Source: UBA2279 sp034399355
Lineage (GTDB): Bacteria; Actinomycetota; Coriobacteriia; Anaerosomatales; Anaerosomataceae
Direction of reading: 5' to 3'
DNA: 22,906 nt
Assembly: GCA_034399355.1 (NCBI GenBank)
Contig: JAXMMT010000029.1
Location: 1 to 22,906 of the forward strand
Positions within the stretch are counted from its first letter, which is position 1; each line of letters begins with the position of its first letter. The translations under genes and the position numbers were made by a program. Below are positions 6,811 through 15,150 of the stretch, piece by piece. The notes beneath the pieces are model-generated. The model was not told the DNA's origin and ran no database searches. It was given only the letters and a program-made list of their open reading frames with translations.

Positions 6811-7090
6811 GAGGACAGACACAGAGCGCCACTGAGAGACCGCCCGAGACGACTTGCCGTCGCTCAATGGTCGGACTTGGTAGACGCGTTTGTAACTGCG
6901 GCACGCGAGTCCGGCTCACGTCGAACTTGGGATTAGGAGTCCGGAGTAGTGAGCAGGCAAGGCAGGCAGAAGGGGTTCATTGTCGCGTATATGTCACGAC
7001 GAGGATGTTTTCAGTCCGCAGAACTTGCGAGGTCAGGCCGACAAGATGCGGCCCGTTGTCACGCATGTAGCTCGGCCGTCCAGACTGTGA

Positions 7091-7966
7091 CTAGCTTCCT
7101 CTCGGCCGCCCCCAGAAGGCCACGACAAGACCGCTTGGGCCCGTGTGCGTGCCAATGATAGTCCCGATGCGACCCTCGATCATTCCCTTGACATGAATGC
7201 GCTCCGCCAGCAGGACCCGCAGGACAGCGGCGTCTTCCGGACACTGTGCGTGGTCCACGATGACAATCTGCGTCTCCGGGTTCTCGATCCGTTCGGCGAC
7301 CACGTCCGACAGCGCCGCCAGAGCGTGGTGGTGTCCCCTGACCCTCTTCAGCGGGGCGAGGCGGCCTTCGGCGTCCACATGGAGAACCGGCTTGATGTTG
7401 AGCACCGATCCAACTGCCCCGACTGCTGCCGGCACCCTGCCGCCGCGCACCAGGTACTCGAAAGTATCCACCGTGAACACGGCGTTCGCCCGCAGGCGGT
7501 TCTCTTCTACCCACGCGGCGACCGCCTCGGCGGACATGCCGCCCGCCAGCCGCCTCGCCGTCTCCAGCACGAGCAGTCCCTGCCCGGCAGAGACGGACTG
7601 AGAATCGACCACGTAGATGTCGGCATCAGGACGCTTCTCCAGGAACTGCTGTCGGGCGACTACGGCAGTGTCGTACGAAGCGCTCAGACCCGAGGAGATG
7701 GTAAGCATCACGGCAGACCTGCCGGAATCGTACGCACGCTCGAACGCAGTCAGACAGTCTATCGGACTCACCTGCGCGGTCGTCGACCGTGCGCCGGCGC
7801 GAAGCGCATCGTAGAACTCGTCGTAGGTGAGTGCCGACCCGGAGTCGTCCAATCGTTCCTGACCATCGAGCGTGTACGGGAAGCCCACTGCCTCGATGTC
7901 GGAGATCTCGAGCATCGCTGGGGATAGGTCACACGCTGTGTCGGTTATCAGCACCGTGTTCTGCAT
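7091..7966 (-). CDS. DegV family fatty-acid-binding protein
   Basis: This is a 291-residue cytosolic protein of the DegV/FakB-like family, which bind fatty acids and in Firmicutes present them to a fatty-acid kinase. Family marks seen are the start VLITDTACDLSP, the TISSGLSASYDTA loop, the VVDSQSVSAGQGLLVLE segment and the FTVDTFEYLVRGGRVPA stretch. Length is normal (about 280-290). ATG 7966 is preceded by GGAAGGGAC and overlaps the end of the patatin gene by 19 bp, implying co-transcription with it. Both products act on fatty acids or lipids, a sensible pairing. No fatty-acid kinase gene is visible nearby. Confidence 0.9.
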   Translation of the reverse strand: MQNTVLITDTACDLSPAMLEISDIEAVGFPYTLDGQERLDDSGSALTYDEFYDALRAGARSTTAQVSPIDCLTAFERAYDSGRSAVMLTISSGLSASYDTAVVARQQFLEKRPDADIYVVDSQSVSAGQGLLVLETARRLAGGMSAEAVAAWVEENRLRANAVFTVDTFEYLVRGGRVPAAVGAVGSVLNIKPVLHVDAEGRLAPLKRVRGHHHALAALSDVVAERIENPETQIVIVDHAQCPEDAAVLRVLLAERIHVKGMIEGRIGTIIGTHTGPSGLVVAFWGRPRGS

Positions 7967-8940
7967 AATGTCCCTTCCCCCTGCTGCACGTGCCCGGCGT
8001 CCGTGGTGGGACGTGCCTGCGTCGGTTCGTCCGGACGATCCGACCCGGTGGCCAACAGGCCCCAGATCTCGTCAAGGGCCGCCTCTGCGGCCCTCTCGCC
8101 TGCAGCGATCATCTTCTCCGCCTCGTAGAAGCTGTAGTACGCCGCACCGTCGATAACGGGGGCGATCACCAAGTCGGCCGCTCTCAGCCGAGGCTCGGAG
8201 AGTTCTCGCTGCATCAGCTCAACCGATCCAACGGCGAGCCGGTAGACCGAAGGCGAGCGGAGCCTGTCCACGACTGCTGTGAGTACGCGCGAGTACACGA
8301 CTTGTGTGAACCCCGCGTCCTTGATCTTGCCTGTCGCGATCGAGTCCTCGGACTTGTCGTTCGAGAAGCTCGGCACCTTGCTTCTCGGGATGCCCAGGTT
8401 GGTGACCGCGACCACGACGTCTGCTCCCATGCCGCCGACGACATCCACAGGAACGGCGTTGAGTACGCCTCCGTCCACCAGCAGCCGTCCGTCGCGCTCA
8501 ACGGGCGCGAAGATCACGGGTGTTGACAGACTCGCTCGAATAGCGCTTGCGAGATCGCCCTCGTACAACACGACCTCCCGGCCGCCCGCCACGTCAACAG
8601 CCACGCACGAGAAAGGTATCCCGAGCTCGGCGAACGTCTTGCCGCGCACCGCGGTGCGGATGAAGTCCTCGACCCGGCGTCCGTTCACGAGCGCTGCGGT
8701 AGGACGGGCGAGGTCCGCCAGTGAGACCAAACGCTTGATATCCACGGACACAGCGTCCTGCTCCATAGCATGAGGTGTAATGCCTGCCGCGTACGCACCA
8801 CCGATAAGCGCCCCGATGCTGGTCCCCGCGATCATGTCGATCCGGACGCCTTCTCGATCCAGCACCTTCAGGACACCTATGTGCGCAAGCCCTCGCGCAC
8901 TGCCGCTTCCGAGCGCCAGCCCCAGTCGTCTCTGAGCCAT
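7948..8940 (-). CDS. Patatin-like phospholipase (RssA type)
   Basis: This is a 330-residue serine acyl hydrolase of the patatin family. The oxyanion-hole sequence GSGSARGLAH lies at residues 11-20, the nucleophile elbow GTSIG at 39-43 (Ser41), and the catalytic Asp in VDGG at D156; together they form the Ser-Asp dyad. The layout is that of bacterial RssA/YchK-like proteins, which release fatty acids from lipids or acyl-CoA. AAGG-rich bases (AGGAAGG) precede ATG 8940. The C-terminal tail past residue 300 is polar and of low complexity. It lies between the TetR gene and DegV, all on the minus strand. The fatty acids it frees could be passed to DegV (inference). Confidence 0.9.
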   Translation of the reverse strand: MAQRRLGLALGSGSARGLAHIGVLKVLDREGVRIDMIAGTSIGALIGGAYAAGITPHAMEQDAVSVDIKRLVSLADLARPTAALVNGRRVEDFIRTAVRGKTFAELGIPFSCVAVDVAGGREVVLYEGDLASAIRASLSTPVIFAPVERDGRLLVDGGVLNAVPVDVVGGMGADVVVAVTNLGIPRSKVPSFSNDKSEDSIATGKIKDAGFTQVVYSRVLTAVVDRLRSPSVYRLAVGSVELMQRELSEPRLRAADLVIAPVIDGAAYYSFYEAEKMIAAGERAAEAALDEIWGLLATGSDRPDEPTQARPTTDAGHVQQGEGTLCRTRC

Positions 8941-9036
8941 CGAGTTCGCCTTCCTGGCTCACTCACCGACAGGTGCACCCTGAATCGATGAGTCGTCACC
9001 ATGGTCGCAGGGATCTGGGGCGGTTGCGAAGGCCGC

Positions 9037-9651
9037 CTACGGGGTTGCTGGACGTCCGGCGTCGAGCCCGAGGATCGCCACGATCTCCCTTGACACTCGA
9101 TCGGGATCGAGAGTCCTCTCCAAGAACGAGTGCTCGACGATGAGCCCGTCCATCATCGCGGTCAGCATCGTGGCGGCCAGCCTGCTGTCAATCACCCCAA
9201 GGAGGCGGCTGCTGGCGAGCGCATCGTCTATCGCGCGACGAAAGCGGTCGACGATGTCGTCCCTAGCGGCACACACGAACGCCCGCAGGCCACTCTCCGC
9301 CGGGGACAGCTTCGTCACGAGCGCGTTGATGAGGTTCTTCTCGCGAATGCCGAACTCGAGGTATCTCCCGACCATGTAGCGAAGCCGTTCGCCGGGAGCA
9401 AACGGCTCCCCATCCGCCTCCAGCAGCCCGTGGAGATCTGCGAGCGCCTCTTCCAAGACGCCCTCGTAGATCTCCCGCTTGCCGGAGAAGTGGTAGTAGA
9501 GCGCAGCCTTCGTGATGCCGAGACGCGCAGCGATCTCACTCATGGAAACACCGAGGTAGCTGCGGTCAGAGAACAGGTGCCGCGCAACGTCGAGGATCTG
9601 CTGCTTCGTTCCGTCAAGAGCACCGATCTGCTGGTGGTCTGCTGCCGCCAC
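9037..9651 (-). CDS. TetR/AcrR family transcriptional repressor
   Basis: This is a 204-residue one-component regulator. The TetR N-terminal domain spans about residues 14-62, with the helix-turn-helix MSEIAARLGITKAALYYHFSGKREIYEG. The C-terminal ligand-binding domain is divergent, so the inducer cannot be told. The start is GTG 9651 behind GAAGGGG. It is divergent from the ABC exporter gene, and a near-perfect 20-bp palindrome lies between them, so it probably represses both the exporter and itself. The patatin and degV genes follow in the same direction after 96 bp and may belong to the same transcript. Confidence 0.9.
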   Translation of the reverse strand: MAAADHQQIGALDGTKQQILDVARHLFSDRSYLGVSMSEIAARLGITKAALYYHFSGKREIYEGVLEEALADLHGLLEADGEPFAPGERLRYMVGRYLEFGIREKNLINALVTKLSPAESGLRAFVCAARDDIVDRFRRAIDDALASSRLLGVIDSRLAATMLTAMMDGLIVEHSFLERTLDPDRVSREIVAILGLDAGRPATP

Positions 9652-9675
9652 TGTGTGACGCCCCTTCGCGAGGTA

Positions 9676-9695
9676 CTTACCGACCGGTCAGTAAG
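9676..9695. promoter_or_regulatory. TetR-type operator palindrome
   Basis: CTTACCGACCGGTCAGTAAG is a 20-bp palindrome with one mismatched pair, centred between divergent tetR and the exporter gene. Its centre, TACCGACCGGTCRGTA, resembles known TetR/AcrR-family operators. It lies 25 bp from the tetR start. Confidence 0.75.
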
Positions 9696-9795
9696 CTGAT
9701 ACTATAGGCGTCGCTCCGGTCCTGTCAATGAGGGACGGACTCCATGCACCTTGCGGCCACGACCGGTGGGCCGGACGAGAAGGGAACCTCCAAAC

Positions 9796-12171
9796 ATGCT
9801 TCAAGTCAGGAACGTCACGAAGAGCTACACGTCCGGCGATTTCACACAGATCGCGCTGAACGATGTCAGCCTTGACTTCCCGAAAAGCGAGTTCGTCGCC
9901 ATCCTCGGCCCCAGCGGTTCGGGCAAGACCACGTTCCTCAATGTGATCGGCGGGCTCGACAGGTACGACAGCGGCGACCTCATCATCAACGGCAAGTCCA
10001 CGAAGGACTTCGAGGACTGGGAGTGGGACGCCTACCGCAACAACAGCGTGGGCTTCATCTTCCAGACCTATAACCTCATCACCCATCTGAGCGTTCTGGA
10101 CAACGTGGAAATGGCCATGACCCTCAGCGGCGTGTCTGCGGCGGTCAGACGCGCAAAGGCCGTCGAAGCGCTCGACCGTGTGGGCCTGAAGGACCACATG
10201 TACAAGAAGCCGAACCAGCTCTCCGGCGGACAGATGCAGCGTGTCGCCATCGCCCGCGCTCTGACGAACGATCCGGACATCATCCTCGCCGATGAACCCA
10301 CTGGTGCCCTAGACACCACCACGAGCGCACAGGTCCTCGATCTGATCAAGGAGATCGCCGCCGACAAGCTGGTCATCATGGTGACCCACAACCAGGAGCT
10401 GGCGGAGAACTACACTGATCGCATCGTGCAGTTCCGGGACGGCTTCGTGGTGTCCGACAGCAGCCCGCGCGAGTCCGTAGGCGCAGAAGCCGGCTATCAG
10501 CTGAAGCAGACCGGCATGAGCTTCCTCACAGCGCTGAAGCTCTCCGGTAGGAACATCGCCACCAAGAAGTGGAGAACGGCGCTCACCGCCTTTGCCTCCA
10601 GCATAGGCATCATCGGTATCGCCCTGGTCCTGAGCCTGTCCTACGGCTTCCGGGGTGAGGTCGACCGGTTCCAGAACGAGGCGCTCGCCGAGTTCCCCAT
10701 CATCGTCTCGCCCATGGCCATGAACCTGGACCCGGAGACCATGGACCGGATGCGTGGCGAGCTCTCGTCGGCCATGGTCGAGAATCGGGAGTACGCCGAC
10801 ACGCAGGAGGTCGCCCTCTACGACCCGGCCGAGGAGACCATCGCCCACGTCAACGTGATCACCGACGAGTACATCGACTACGTCGAGGCGGTGGATCCGG
10901 CGATCTGCAACAGCGTCGGCTACCTCCGCATGACGGGGATGAACCTGCTGCGCAGCACCGACGCGACGGTCACGCCAGTGTCCGTCGCGATCGGCACGAC
11001 GAGCGACATGCAGATGCAGTCGCTGTCACTCGACATATCCAGCATATCCAGCATGCGGGATATCGGGCTCGCCTCCTACCCGGAGACGCTGAACAGCCAG
11101 TCAACACCGTATCTCGAGACGAACTACGACCTGCTCGCGGGGTCCTATCCACATGCTGAGACCGACCTGGTGCTCGTGATCGACAACGAGAACCGCGTGC
11201 CTTTCACCGTTCTCAAGAACCTCGGATTCGACACCGAGGGGGTGGAAGGCATCCCCTTCGGCGACATCGTCGGCACGGAGCTGAAGCTTATCGACAACGA
11301 CGAGTTCTACGTCCAGACCCCACTCGGCAACTTCCGGCCCGGCAGCGACTTCGCGGCGATGTACGACGCGGAAAGCAGCATCGCCCTGAAGATCAGCGGC
11401 GTCCTGCGCCTCAAGCCTGATGTCCTGAGGGGCCTCGTCGGCAACGGCGTTGCCTACAGCGACGAGCTGGTACAGCGCGTCTGCGACAACGCCGCCGACT
11501 CCGCCATCGTCAAGGCGCAGCGGGAGTCGGACCGAAACGTGATGACCCTTGAACCGATGGATGAAGCTACCAAGGGCACGATGCTCGCGTATCTCGGAGG
11601 AGAGAGCCTGCCGTTCATGGCTTTCCTCTACCCCTCCGACTTCGACTCCAAAGACGCCGTCCTGAAGTACCTGGACGACTACAACCTCGGTCGCGACAAG
11701 GCAGACACGGTGGTCTACACCGACCTCGCCAGCTCCATCACGGACATGTCCGGTGGCATCATGGACGGCATCACCCTGGTACTCGTCGCGTTCGCGGCCA
11801 TTTCCTTGGTGGTATCGCTGATCATGATCGGCATCATCACCTACATCTCTGTGCTGGAGCGCACCAAGGAGATCGGTGTCCTTCGCGCCCTCGGCGCAAG
11901 GAAGAAGGACATCACCCGTGTGTTCACTGCGGAGACCTTCATCATCGGCGCCGCGTCCGGCCTGATGGGCATGGCCATCGCCTATCCGCTGACGATCCCG
12001 ATGAACGCCATCATCAAGAACCTGACCGACCTCGAGAACGTGGCCAAGCTGCCCATCCTCTACGCCGTTGCCCTCATCGTGATAAGCGTCGCCCTCACCC
12101 TCTTGGGCGGTTCCATCCCTGCACGGATCGCGGCCGAGAAGGACCCGGTGGAAGCACTGCGAACCGAGTAG
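9796..12171 (+). CDS. Fused ABC exporter ATPase-permease (MacB/FtsX type)
   Basis: This is a 791-residue single-chain ABC transporter. The ATPase domain (about 1-230) has Walker A GPSGSGKT at 38-45, LSGGQ at 142-146, Walker B ILADEP at 163-168, and the switch histidine in VTHNQE. Next come one membrane helix (about 265-285), a large extracytoplasmic domain of about 370 residues, and three C-terminal helices with the FtsX motif ERTKEIGVLRALGARKKDI. MacB-type proteins act as mechanotransmitters or export lipids, peptides or drugs rather than import. ATG 9796 gives the normal start MLQVRNVTKSY; the open frame upstream lies in the TetR-controlled leader. A drug, lipid or bacteriocin efflux role under TetR is likely; the substrate is unknown. 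Confidence 0.9.
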   Translation: MLQVRNVTKSYTSGDFTQIALNDVSLDFPKSEFVAILGPSGSGKTTFLNVIGGLDRYDSGDLIINGKSTKDFEDWEWDAYRNNSVGFIFQTYNLITHLSVLDNVEMAMTLSGVSAAVRRAKAVEALDRVGLKDHMYKKPNQLSGGQMQRVAIARALTNDPDIILADEPTGALDTTTSAQVLDLIKEIAADKLVIMVTHNQELAENYTDRIVQFRDGFVVSDSSPRESVGAEAGYQLKQTGMSFLTALKLSGRNIATKKWRTALTAFASSIGIIGIALVLSLSYGFRGEVDRFQNEALAEFPIIVSPMAMNLDPETMDRMRGELSSAMVENREYADTQEVALYDPAEETIAHVNVITDEYIDYVEAVDPAICNSVGYLRMTGMNLLRSTDATVTPVSVAIGTTSDMQMQSLSLDISSISSMRDIGLASYPETLNSQSTPYLETNYDLLAGSYPHAETDLVLVIDNENRVPFTVLKNLGFDTEGVEGIPFGDIVGTELKLIDNDEFYVQTPLGNFRPGSDFAAMYDAESSIALKISGVLRLKPDVLRGLVGNGVAYSDELVQRVCDNAADSAIVKAQRESDRNVMTLEPMDEATKGTMLAYLGGESLPFMAFLYPSDFDSKDAVLKYLDDYNLGRDKADTVVYTDLASSITDMSGGIMDGITLVLVAFAAISLVVSLIMIGIITYISVLERTKEIGVLRALGARKKDITRVFTAETFIIGAASGLMGMAIAYPLTIPMNAIIKNLTDLENVAKLPILYAVALIVISVALTLLGGSIPARIAAEKDPVEALRTE

Positions 12172-12297
12172 TCGGACGTCTTCGAGCGATCGACCCGTCC
12201 ACAGGCCAGGCGCATATCGGGGCAACCCGAAGGAGACACGGCATCCGCGACGACGTCTCTCGGCCCGCCGCGCGCCGGCCAGCTTCCAGGAGAGCTG

Positions 12298-12984
12298 ATG
12301 GACGAGGCGAGACAACCGATGGTCTTGGCAGTATTCGACCTCGATGGAACGCTCTACACGGGGCACATCGTGCTGGGTATCGCCCGCCATCACCGGGTCC
12401 ATCACGTGAAGCGAGCGGCACTCTACTTCTACATGGCCACCCACATGGCTCTGTGGCCGCTGTGGCGGTTAGGTCTACTGCCTGAAGCGGTCCTCCGCGA
12501 GCTATCGGCTCGCCATCTTGGCTGGACGGTCCGTGGTTGGACGCCGCAGGAGGCGTCTGTCGCCTTCAAGTGGGTCGCCAGGCACTACGTTCTGCCGTTG
12601 GCACGCCCTGAAGTAGTCAGGCGCGTCGGGGCTCATCAGGCTGCGGGTCACCGGGTCATCCTGGTGTCAGGCACCCTTACCCCTCTGTTGGACGAGATCG
12701 GGCGACAACTGGGGATCGAGGAGGCCGTAGGCACACCGCTCATAGTCCGGGAGGGACGCTACACCGGAGGGTGCGAACCTCCCGTCTGTCAGGGAGCGGG
12801 CAAGGTGTCGCGCTTGAGGACCCACCTCGCCCACGACTTGATAGCTTGGCCTGAGAGCTATGTCTACGCCGACAGCTACGGAGACCTGCCACTGCTGGAA
12901 CAGGGGGGACATCCCGTGGCTGTTCATCCCGACGAGAAGCTGGCTGCCCACGCTCAGGACCGTCATTGGGAGATCATCCGATGA
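12298..12984 (+). CDS. HAD-superfamily IB phosphatase (SerB-like)
   Basis: This is a 228-residue HAD hydrolase of subfamily IB. Motif I is VFDLDGTLYTG (about residues 12-22, nucleophile Asp and acid Asp), motif II VILVSGT, the motif III lysine lies near QGAGKVSRL, and motif IV is YADSYGDLPLLEQ. A helical cap with hydrophobic stretches (AALYFYMATHMALWPLW) lies between motifs I and II, as in the TIGR01490-type enzymes that dephosphorylate phospholipid or small phosphate esters. AGGAGAG precedes ATG 12298. It starts 126 bp after the exporter and may be read with it. The substrate is unknown; phosphoserine is unlikely given the hydrophobic cap. Confidence 0.85.
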   Translation: MDEARQPMVLAVFDLDGTLYTGHIVLGIARHHRVHHVKRAALYFYMATHMALWPLWRLGLLPEAVLRELSARHLGWTVRGWTPQEASVAFKWVARHYVLPLARPEVVRRVGAHQAAGHRVILVSGTLTPLLDEIGRQLGIEEAVGTPLIVREGRYTGGCEPPVCQGAGKVSRLRTHLAHDLIAWPESYVYADSYGDLPLLEQGGHPVAVHPDEKLAAHAQDRHWEIIR

Positions 12985-13025
12985 GAACCCTCGACAGTCG
13001 GCCAACGCGGCGTCGAGTGACCCGC

Positions 13026-13040
13026 GCCCCGTGCCGGGGC
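13026..13040 (+). terminator. GC hairpin after the HAD gene, possible terminator
   Basis: GCCCCG-TGC-CGGGGC is a perfect 6-bp stem with a 3-base loop, 42 bp past the HAD stop. It has no T-run, so it may only be a partial or factor-assisted terminator. Confidence 0.3.
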
Positions 13041-13122
13041 TTCGAGAATCCGTGACCTTGGGGTTCCTGATCCTACTGACACCGCAGCAGGCACGTGACA
13101 CGGGGATACAGCGTCCCCGAAA

Positions 13123-13203
13123 GACAGCAGGCCCGAGTGGGTCTGGCAGGAGTTCAGGAAGTCCTCACGTCTGGCACCGCGGTTTCACGACCTGCGCCAC
13201 ACC
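13123..13203 (+). pseudogene. Tyrosine integrase catalytic-domain remnant
   Basis: In the frame where CCG is 13177-13179 the translation reads EWVWQEFRKSSRLAPRFHDLRHT. The HDLRHT hexapeptide is the box II signature of tyrosine recombinases, and the preceding stretch fits the family spacing. No start, box I or C-terminal tyrosine is present. The frame then runs directly into the tandem 12-mer block through the shared CACCATGTA, which points to a deletion that fused an integrase gene to a unit end. It is a fossil of the integrase class that may have mobilised these units. Confidence 0.6.
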
Positions 13204-13235
13204 ATGTATTTGGGCACCAAATCGGGCACCAAATC
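13204..13235. repeat. Isolated left-end tandem repeat (NN = AC)
   Basis: GGGCACCAAATC occurs twice (13212-13223, 13224-13235) after ATGTATTT, as in the left ends of E1 and E3, but without the TTGG/CCAA array or tRNA core. Confidence 0.75.
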
Positions 13236-13288
13236 GTGGCGTTCCCCCAGTGCTGATGGCCAGTGCGTTGGTCGAGTGGATCCCGAGT

Positions 13289-13353
13289 GATACTAAACTT
13301 GTGTTTGCATACTAAAGTCGATGGGTTTAGTATGCATCTGTCGCTTTAGTATC
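13289..13353 (+). promoter_or_regulatory. Nested double-palindrome operator and promoter (13.4-kb operon)
   Basis: ATACTAAA lies at 13290-13297 and 13309-13316, and its complement TTTAGTAT at 13326-13333 and 13345-13352. The spacers are 11, 9 and 11, so four half-sites are concentric. The inner pair extends to 10 bp (GCATACTAAA), the outer to 9. The -35-like TTGCAT (13305-13310) and -10-like TAGTAT (13328-13333) are 17 bases apart and embedded in the inner pair. AAGGAGG for the first gene follows at 13355-13361. Confidence 0.75.
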
Positions 13354-13368
13354 TAAGGAGGGCCAGCC

Positions 13369-14349
13369 GTGCGGCACAGCGTCAAGAACCTCGAGGCGTA
13401 CCTTCGCGAGACACTGCACACGCCGATCCGACTGGAGCGCTGGCCCAAGGCAACCACACTGCCCGCCTATCTGACGGGGCAGTACGACTTCTTCGATGTC
13501 ACGGTCGGCAACGTCCAGATCCTGTTCCTGCAAAGCGCCGATGAGCCCGTACCCAGCGTCGCAAAGAAGCACGAGCTCGCTCTTCAGCAACACTGGACCG
13601 GACCCGTGGCGTTCGCCTTCGAGCGCATCGCCCCTCGCACCCGCCAGCGCATGGTCAGCGAGGGGTTGTCGTTCGTTGTCCCTGACAATCAGATCTATCT
13701 CCCGGCCCTCGGCGTGAACCTCCGGGAGCGGTACCAGGCGAGGCTGCAGACCACAGATCGGCTGCGACCATCGGCGCAGGTGTTGTTCCTGCACTTGCTC
13801 GCGAACCGCTCCCCCGCATCCAGCACTCCGAGTGGCTTGGCGCGGCGGCTCGGCTACACGGCGATGGCGATGGGGCAGGCCCTGAACCAGCTCGAGGATG
13901 CGAAGCTGGTCCATGTGCACAAGGAGGGTCGCGAGCGTCTGTTCGAGCTGGCGGGTCAGCCTGCTGATCTCTGGCACCAGGCCCAACCGCTGCTCGCAAG
14001 CCCCATCAGCCGCAGGCGCTACCTGGTCGGCGTCGCACCGTCGGCGCGCAAGGGACTGGCAGCTGGCCTCGGCGCGCTGGCCACCTACTCGGCCGTGGCG
14101 GATCCGACCGTCGCGGTCGTGGCACTCGACAGAGTCACGGCCAAGAGCCTGCTCGACGCTCGTGGCGTCCACGAACTGCCCACCGCCGCTGAGGCCGACC
14201 TCGAGGTAGAGGTCTGGACATACAAGCCGAGCCTGCTCTCAGAGGGGCCGGCCGTCGACCGGCTCTCGCTCTACCTCTCTCTTCGAGACGACACCGACGA
14301 GAGGGTCCAGTCCGCGCTCGACGAGATGATGCGAGGCGTCACGTGGTAA
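13369..14349 (+). CDS. Winged-helix regulator / AbiEi-like antitoxin (13.4-kb operon)
   Basis: This is a 326-residue protein without a strong family name. The N-terminal about 125 residues resemble the nuclease-like region of the long AbiEi-type regulator at 3273-4370 in layout (IYLPALGVNLRERY matches AWFVAPGIHIDRRG in position). A winged helix follows at about 130-190 (SGLARRLGYTAMAMGQALNQLEDAKLVHVHKEGRERLFEL). The C-terminal half is mixed alpha/beta. GTG 13369 is preceded by a strong AAGGAGG. It is the first gene of a two-gene operon with a nucleotidyltransferase, overlaps it by 7 bp, and sits behind a nested palindrome, all like the AbiE operons nearby. Antitoxin and autorepressor roles are inferred. 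Confidence 0.65.
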   Translation: MRHSVKNLEAYLRETLHTPIRLERWPKATTLPAYLTGQYDFFDVTVGNVQILFLQSADEPVPSVAKKHELALQQHWTGPVAFAFERIAPRTRQRMVSEGLSFVVPDNQIYLPALGVNLRERYQARLQTTDRLRPSAQVLFLHLLANRSPASSTPSGLARRLGYTAMAMGQALNQLEDAKLVHVHKEGRERLFELAGQPADLWHQAQPLLASPISRRRYLVGVAPSARKGLAAGLGALATYSAVADPTVAVVALDRVTAKSLLDARGVHELPTAAEADLEVEVWTYKPSLLSEGPAVDRLSLYLSLRDDTDERVQSALDEMMRGVTW

Positions 14350-15116
14350 GAGGTCTGAATGTGTTCAGGGATCACTTCGTCGGATTCGAGGACCGCTACG
14401 TCCTCATCGGCGGAGCCGCTGTGGAAGTGGCGATGGACGCGGCGGGCTTGCAGTTCCGCGTGACCAAGGATCTCGACATCGTCTTGCATGTCGAGGCTCT
14501 CGATGCGCAGTTCGCGAAAGCCTTTTGGGCATTCGTCGCCGACGGAGCCTATGAGTTCAGAGAGAAGAGCACGGCCAAGCCGACGCTCTACCGGTTCAGC
14601 AAGCCGACGGACGAGAGCTTTCCCTATATGCTCGAGCTGTTCTCCCGCAGACCTGAGCTGATCGAGCCTCCGGCCGACTGTCATCTGACGCCCTTGCCCA
14701 TCGCCGAGGAGGTCTCGAGCCTCTCGGCAATCCTGCTCGATGACGACTACTACGACTTCGTCCAAGAGGGCACTAGGGTGGACGGCGGATTGTCGGTGCT
14801 TGCGCCGGAGTACATCGTGCCACTCAAGGCGCGCGCGTGGATCGAACTGACCGAGCGGCACGAGCGCGGCGAAGACGTCTCTCGTGGGGACATCAAGAAA
14901 CATCGCAACGACATCATCCGGTTGAGCCAGCTGATCTCACCGGGAGCGCGAATCGCACTTTCCGATTCGATCGGCGCCGACATGGCGGAGTTCGTGGTGC
15001 AGGCGTTGCACGACGGTGCCGAACCCAAGGCCTTCGGTGTCATCGGGATGACGCTGCAGGACGTGCGGTTGTTGCTGAGAGCCGTCTACGATCTCGCTGA
15101 AGCCGCCTCCGAATAG
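14343..15116 (+). CDS. Nucleotidyltransferase-fold toxin candidate (13.4-kb operon)
   Basis: This is a 257-residue polymerase-beta-fold nucleotidyltransferase. The GG of YVLIGGAAVEVAM is at residues 23-24, and the metal-binding D43 and D45 are in VTKDLDIVL. LKARAWIELTERHERGE carries the conserved lysine/arginine region and is followed by KKHRNDIIRL. Proteins of this kind are annotated as AbiEii/AbiGii-like nucleotidyltransferases. GTG 14343 overlaps the upstream stop by 7 bp, so translation is coupled, though not by the GTGA overlap of the other four operons. Unlike those, this operon is on the plus strand. The target is unknown. Confidence 0.7.
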   Translation: MVRGLNVFRDHFVGFEDRYVLIGGAAVEVAMDAAGLQFRVTKDLDIVLHVEALDAQFAKAFWAFVADGAYEFREKSTAKPTLYRFSKPTDESFPYMLELFSRRPELIEPPADCHLTPLPIAEEVSSLSAILLDDDYYDFVQEGTRVDGGLSVLAPEYIVPLKARAWIELTERHERGEDVSRGDIKKHRNDIIRLSQLISPGARIALSDSIGADMAEFVVQALHDGAEPKAFGVIGMTLQDVRLLLRAVYDLAEAASE

Positions 15117-15150
15117 GAGGCGTTTCAGCTCCGGCGTGATGACTTCCGCG

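Noticed and set aside
6480..6919. Overlapping minus-strand open frames with a shared MVTVGTRWYLLG-like peptide, also seen near 2067-2264 and 3661-4917
   Set aside because: The shared peptide is the translation of the conserved left-end TTGG/CCAA repeats and tRNA fragment; there is no family match and the frames end at random in neighbouring sequence.
6890..6945. Sequence resembling the anticodon-arm part of a tRNA (CGAACTTGGGATTAGGAGTCC)
   Set aside because: It does not fold into a full cloverleaf and lacks matching acceptor ends; at most a decayed tRNA piece.
7145..7927. 260-codon plus-strand frame opposite DegV
   Set aside because: Antisense shadow of the DegV gene, no ribosome-binding site or family features.
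11101..12444. Long 447-codon minus-strand open frame opposite the ABC exporter
   Set aside because: It is a high-GC antisense shadow of a well-supported gene; composition is rich in Val, Asp, Glu, His and Arg without family motifs.
12860..13315. 151-codon plus-strand frame across the integrase remnant
   Set aside because: It reads the remnant in the wrong frame; the HDLRHT motif is in another frame.
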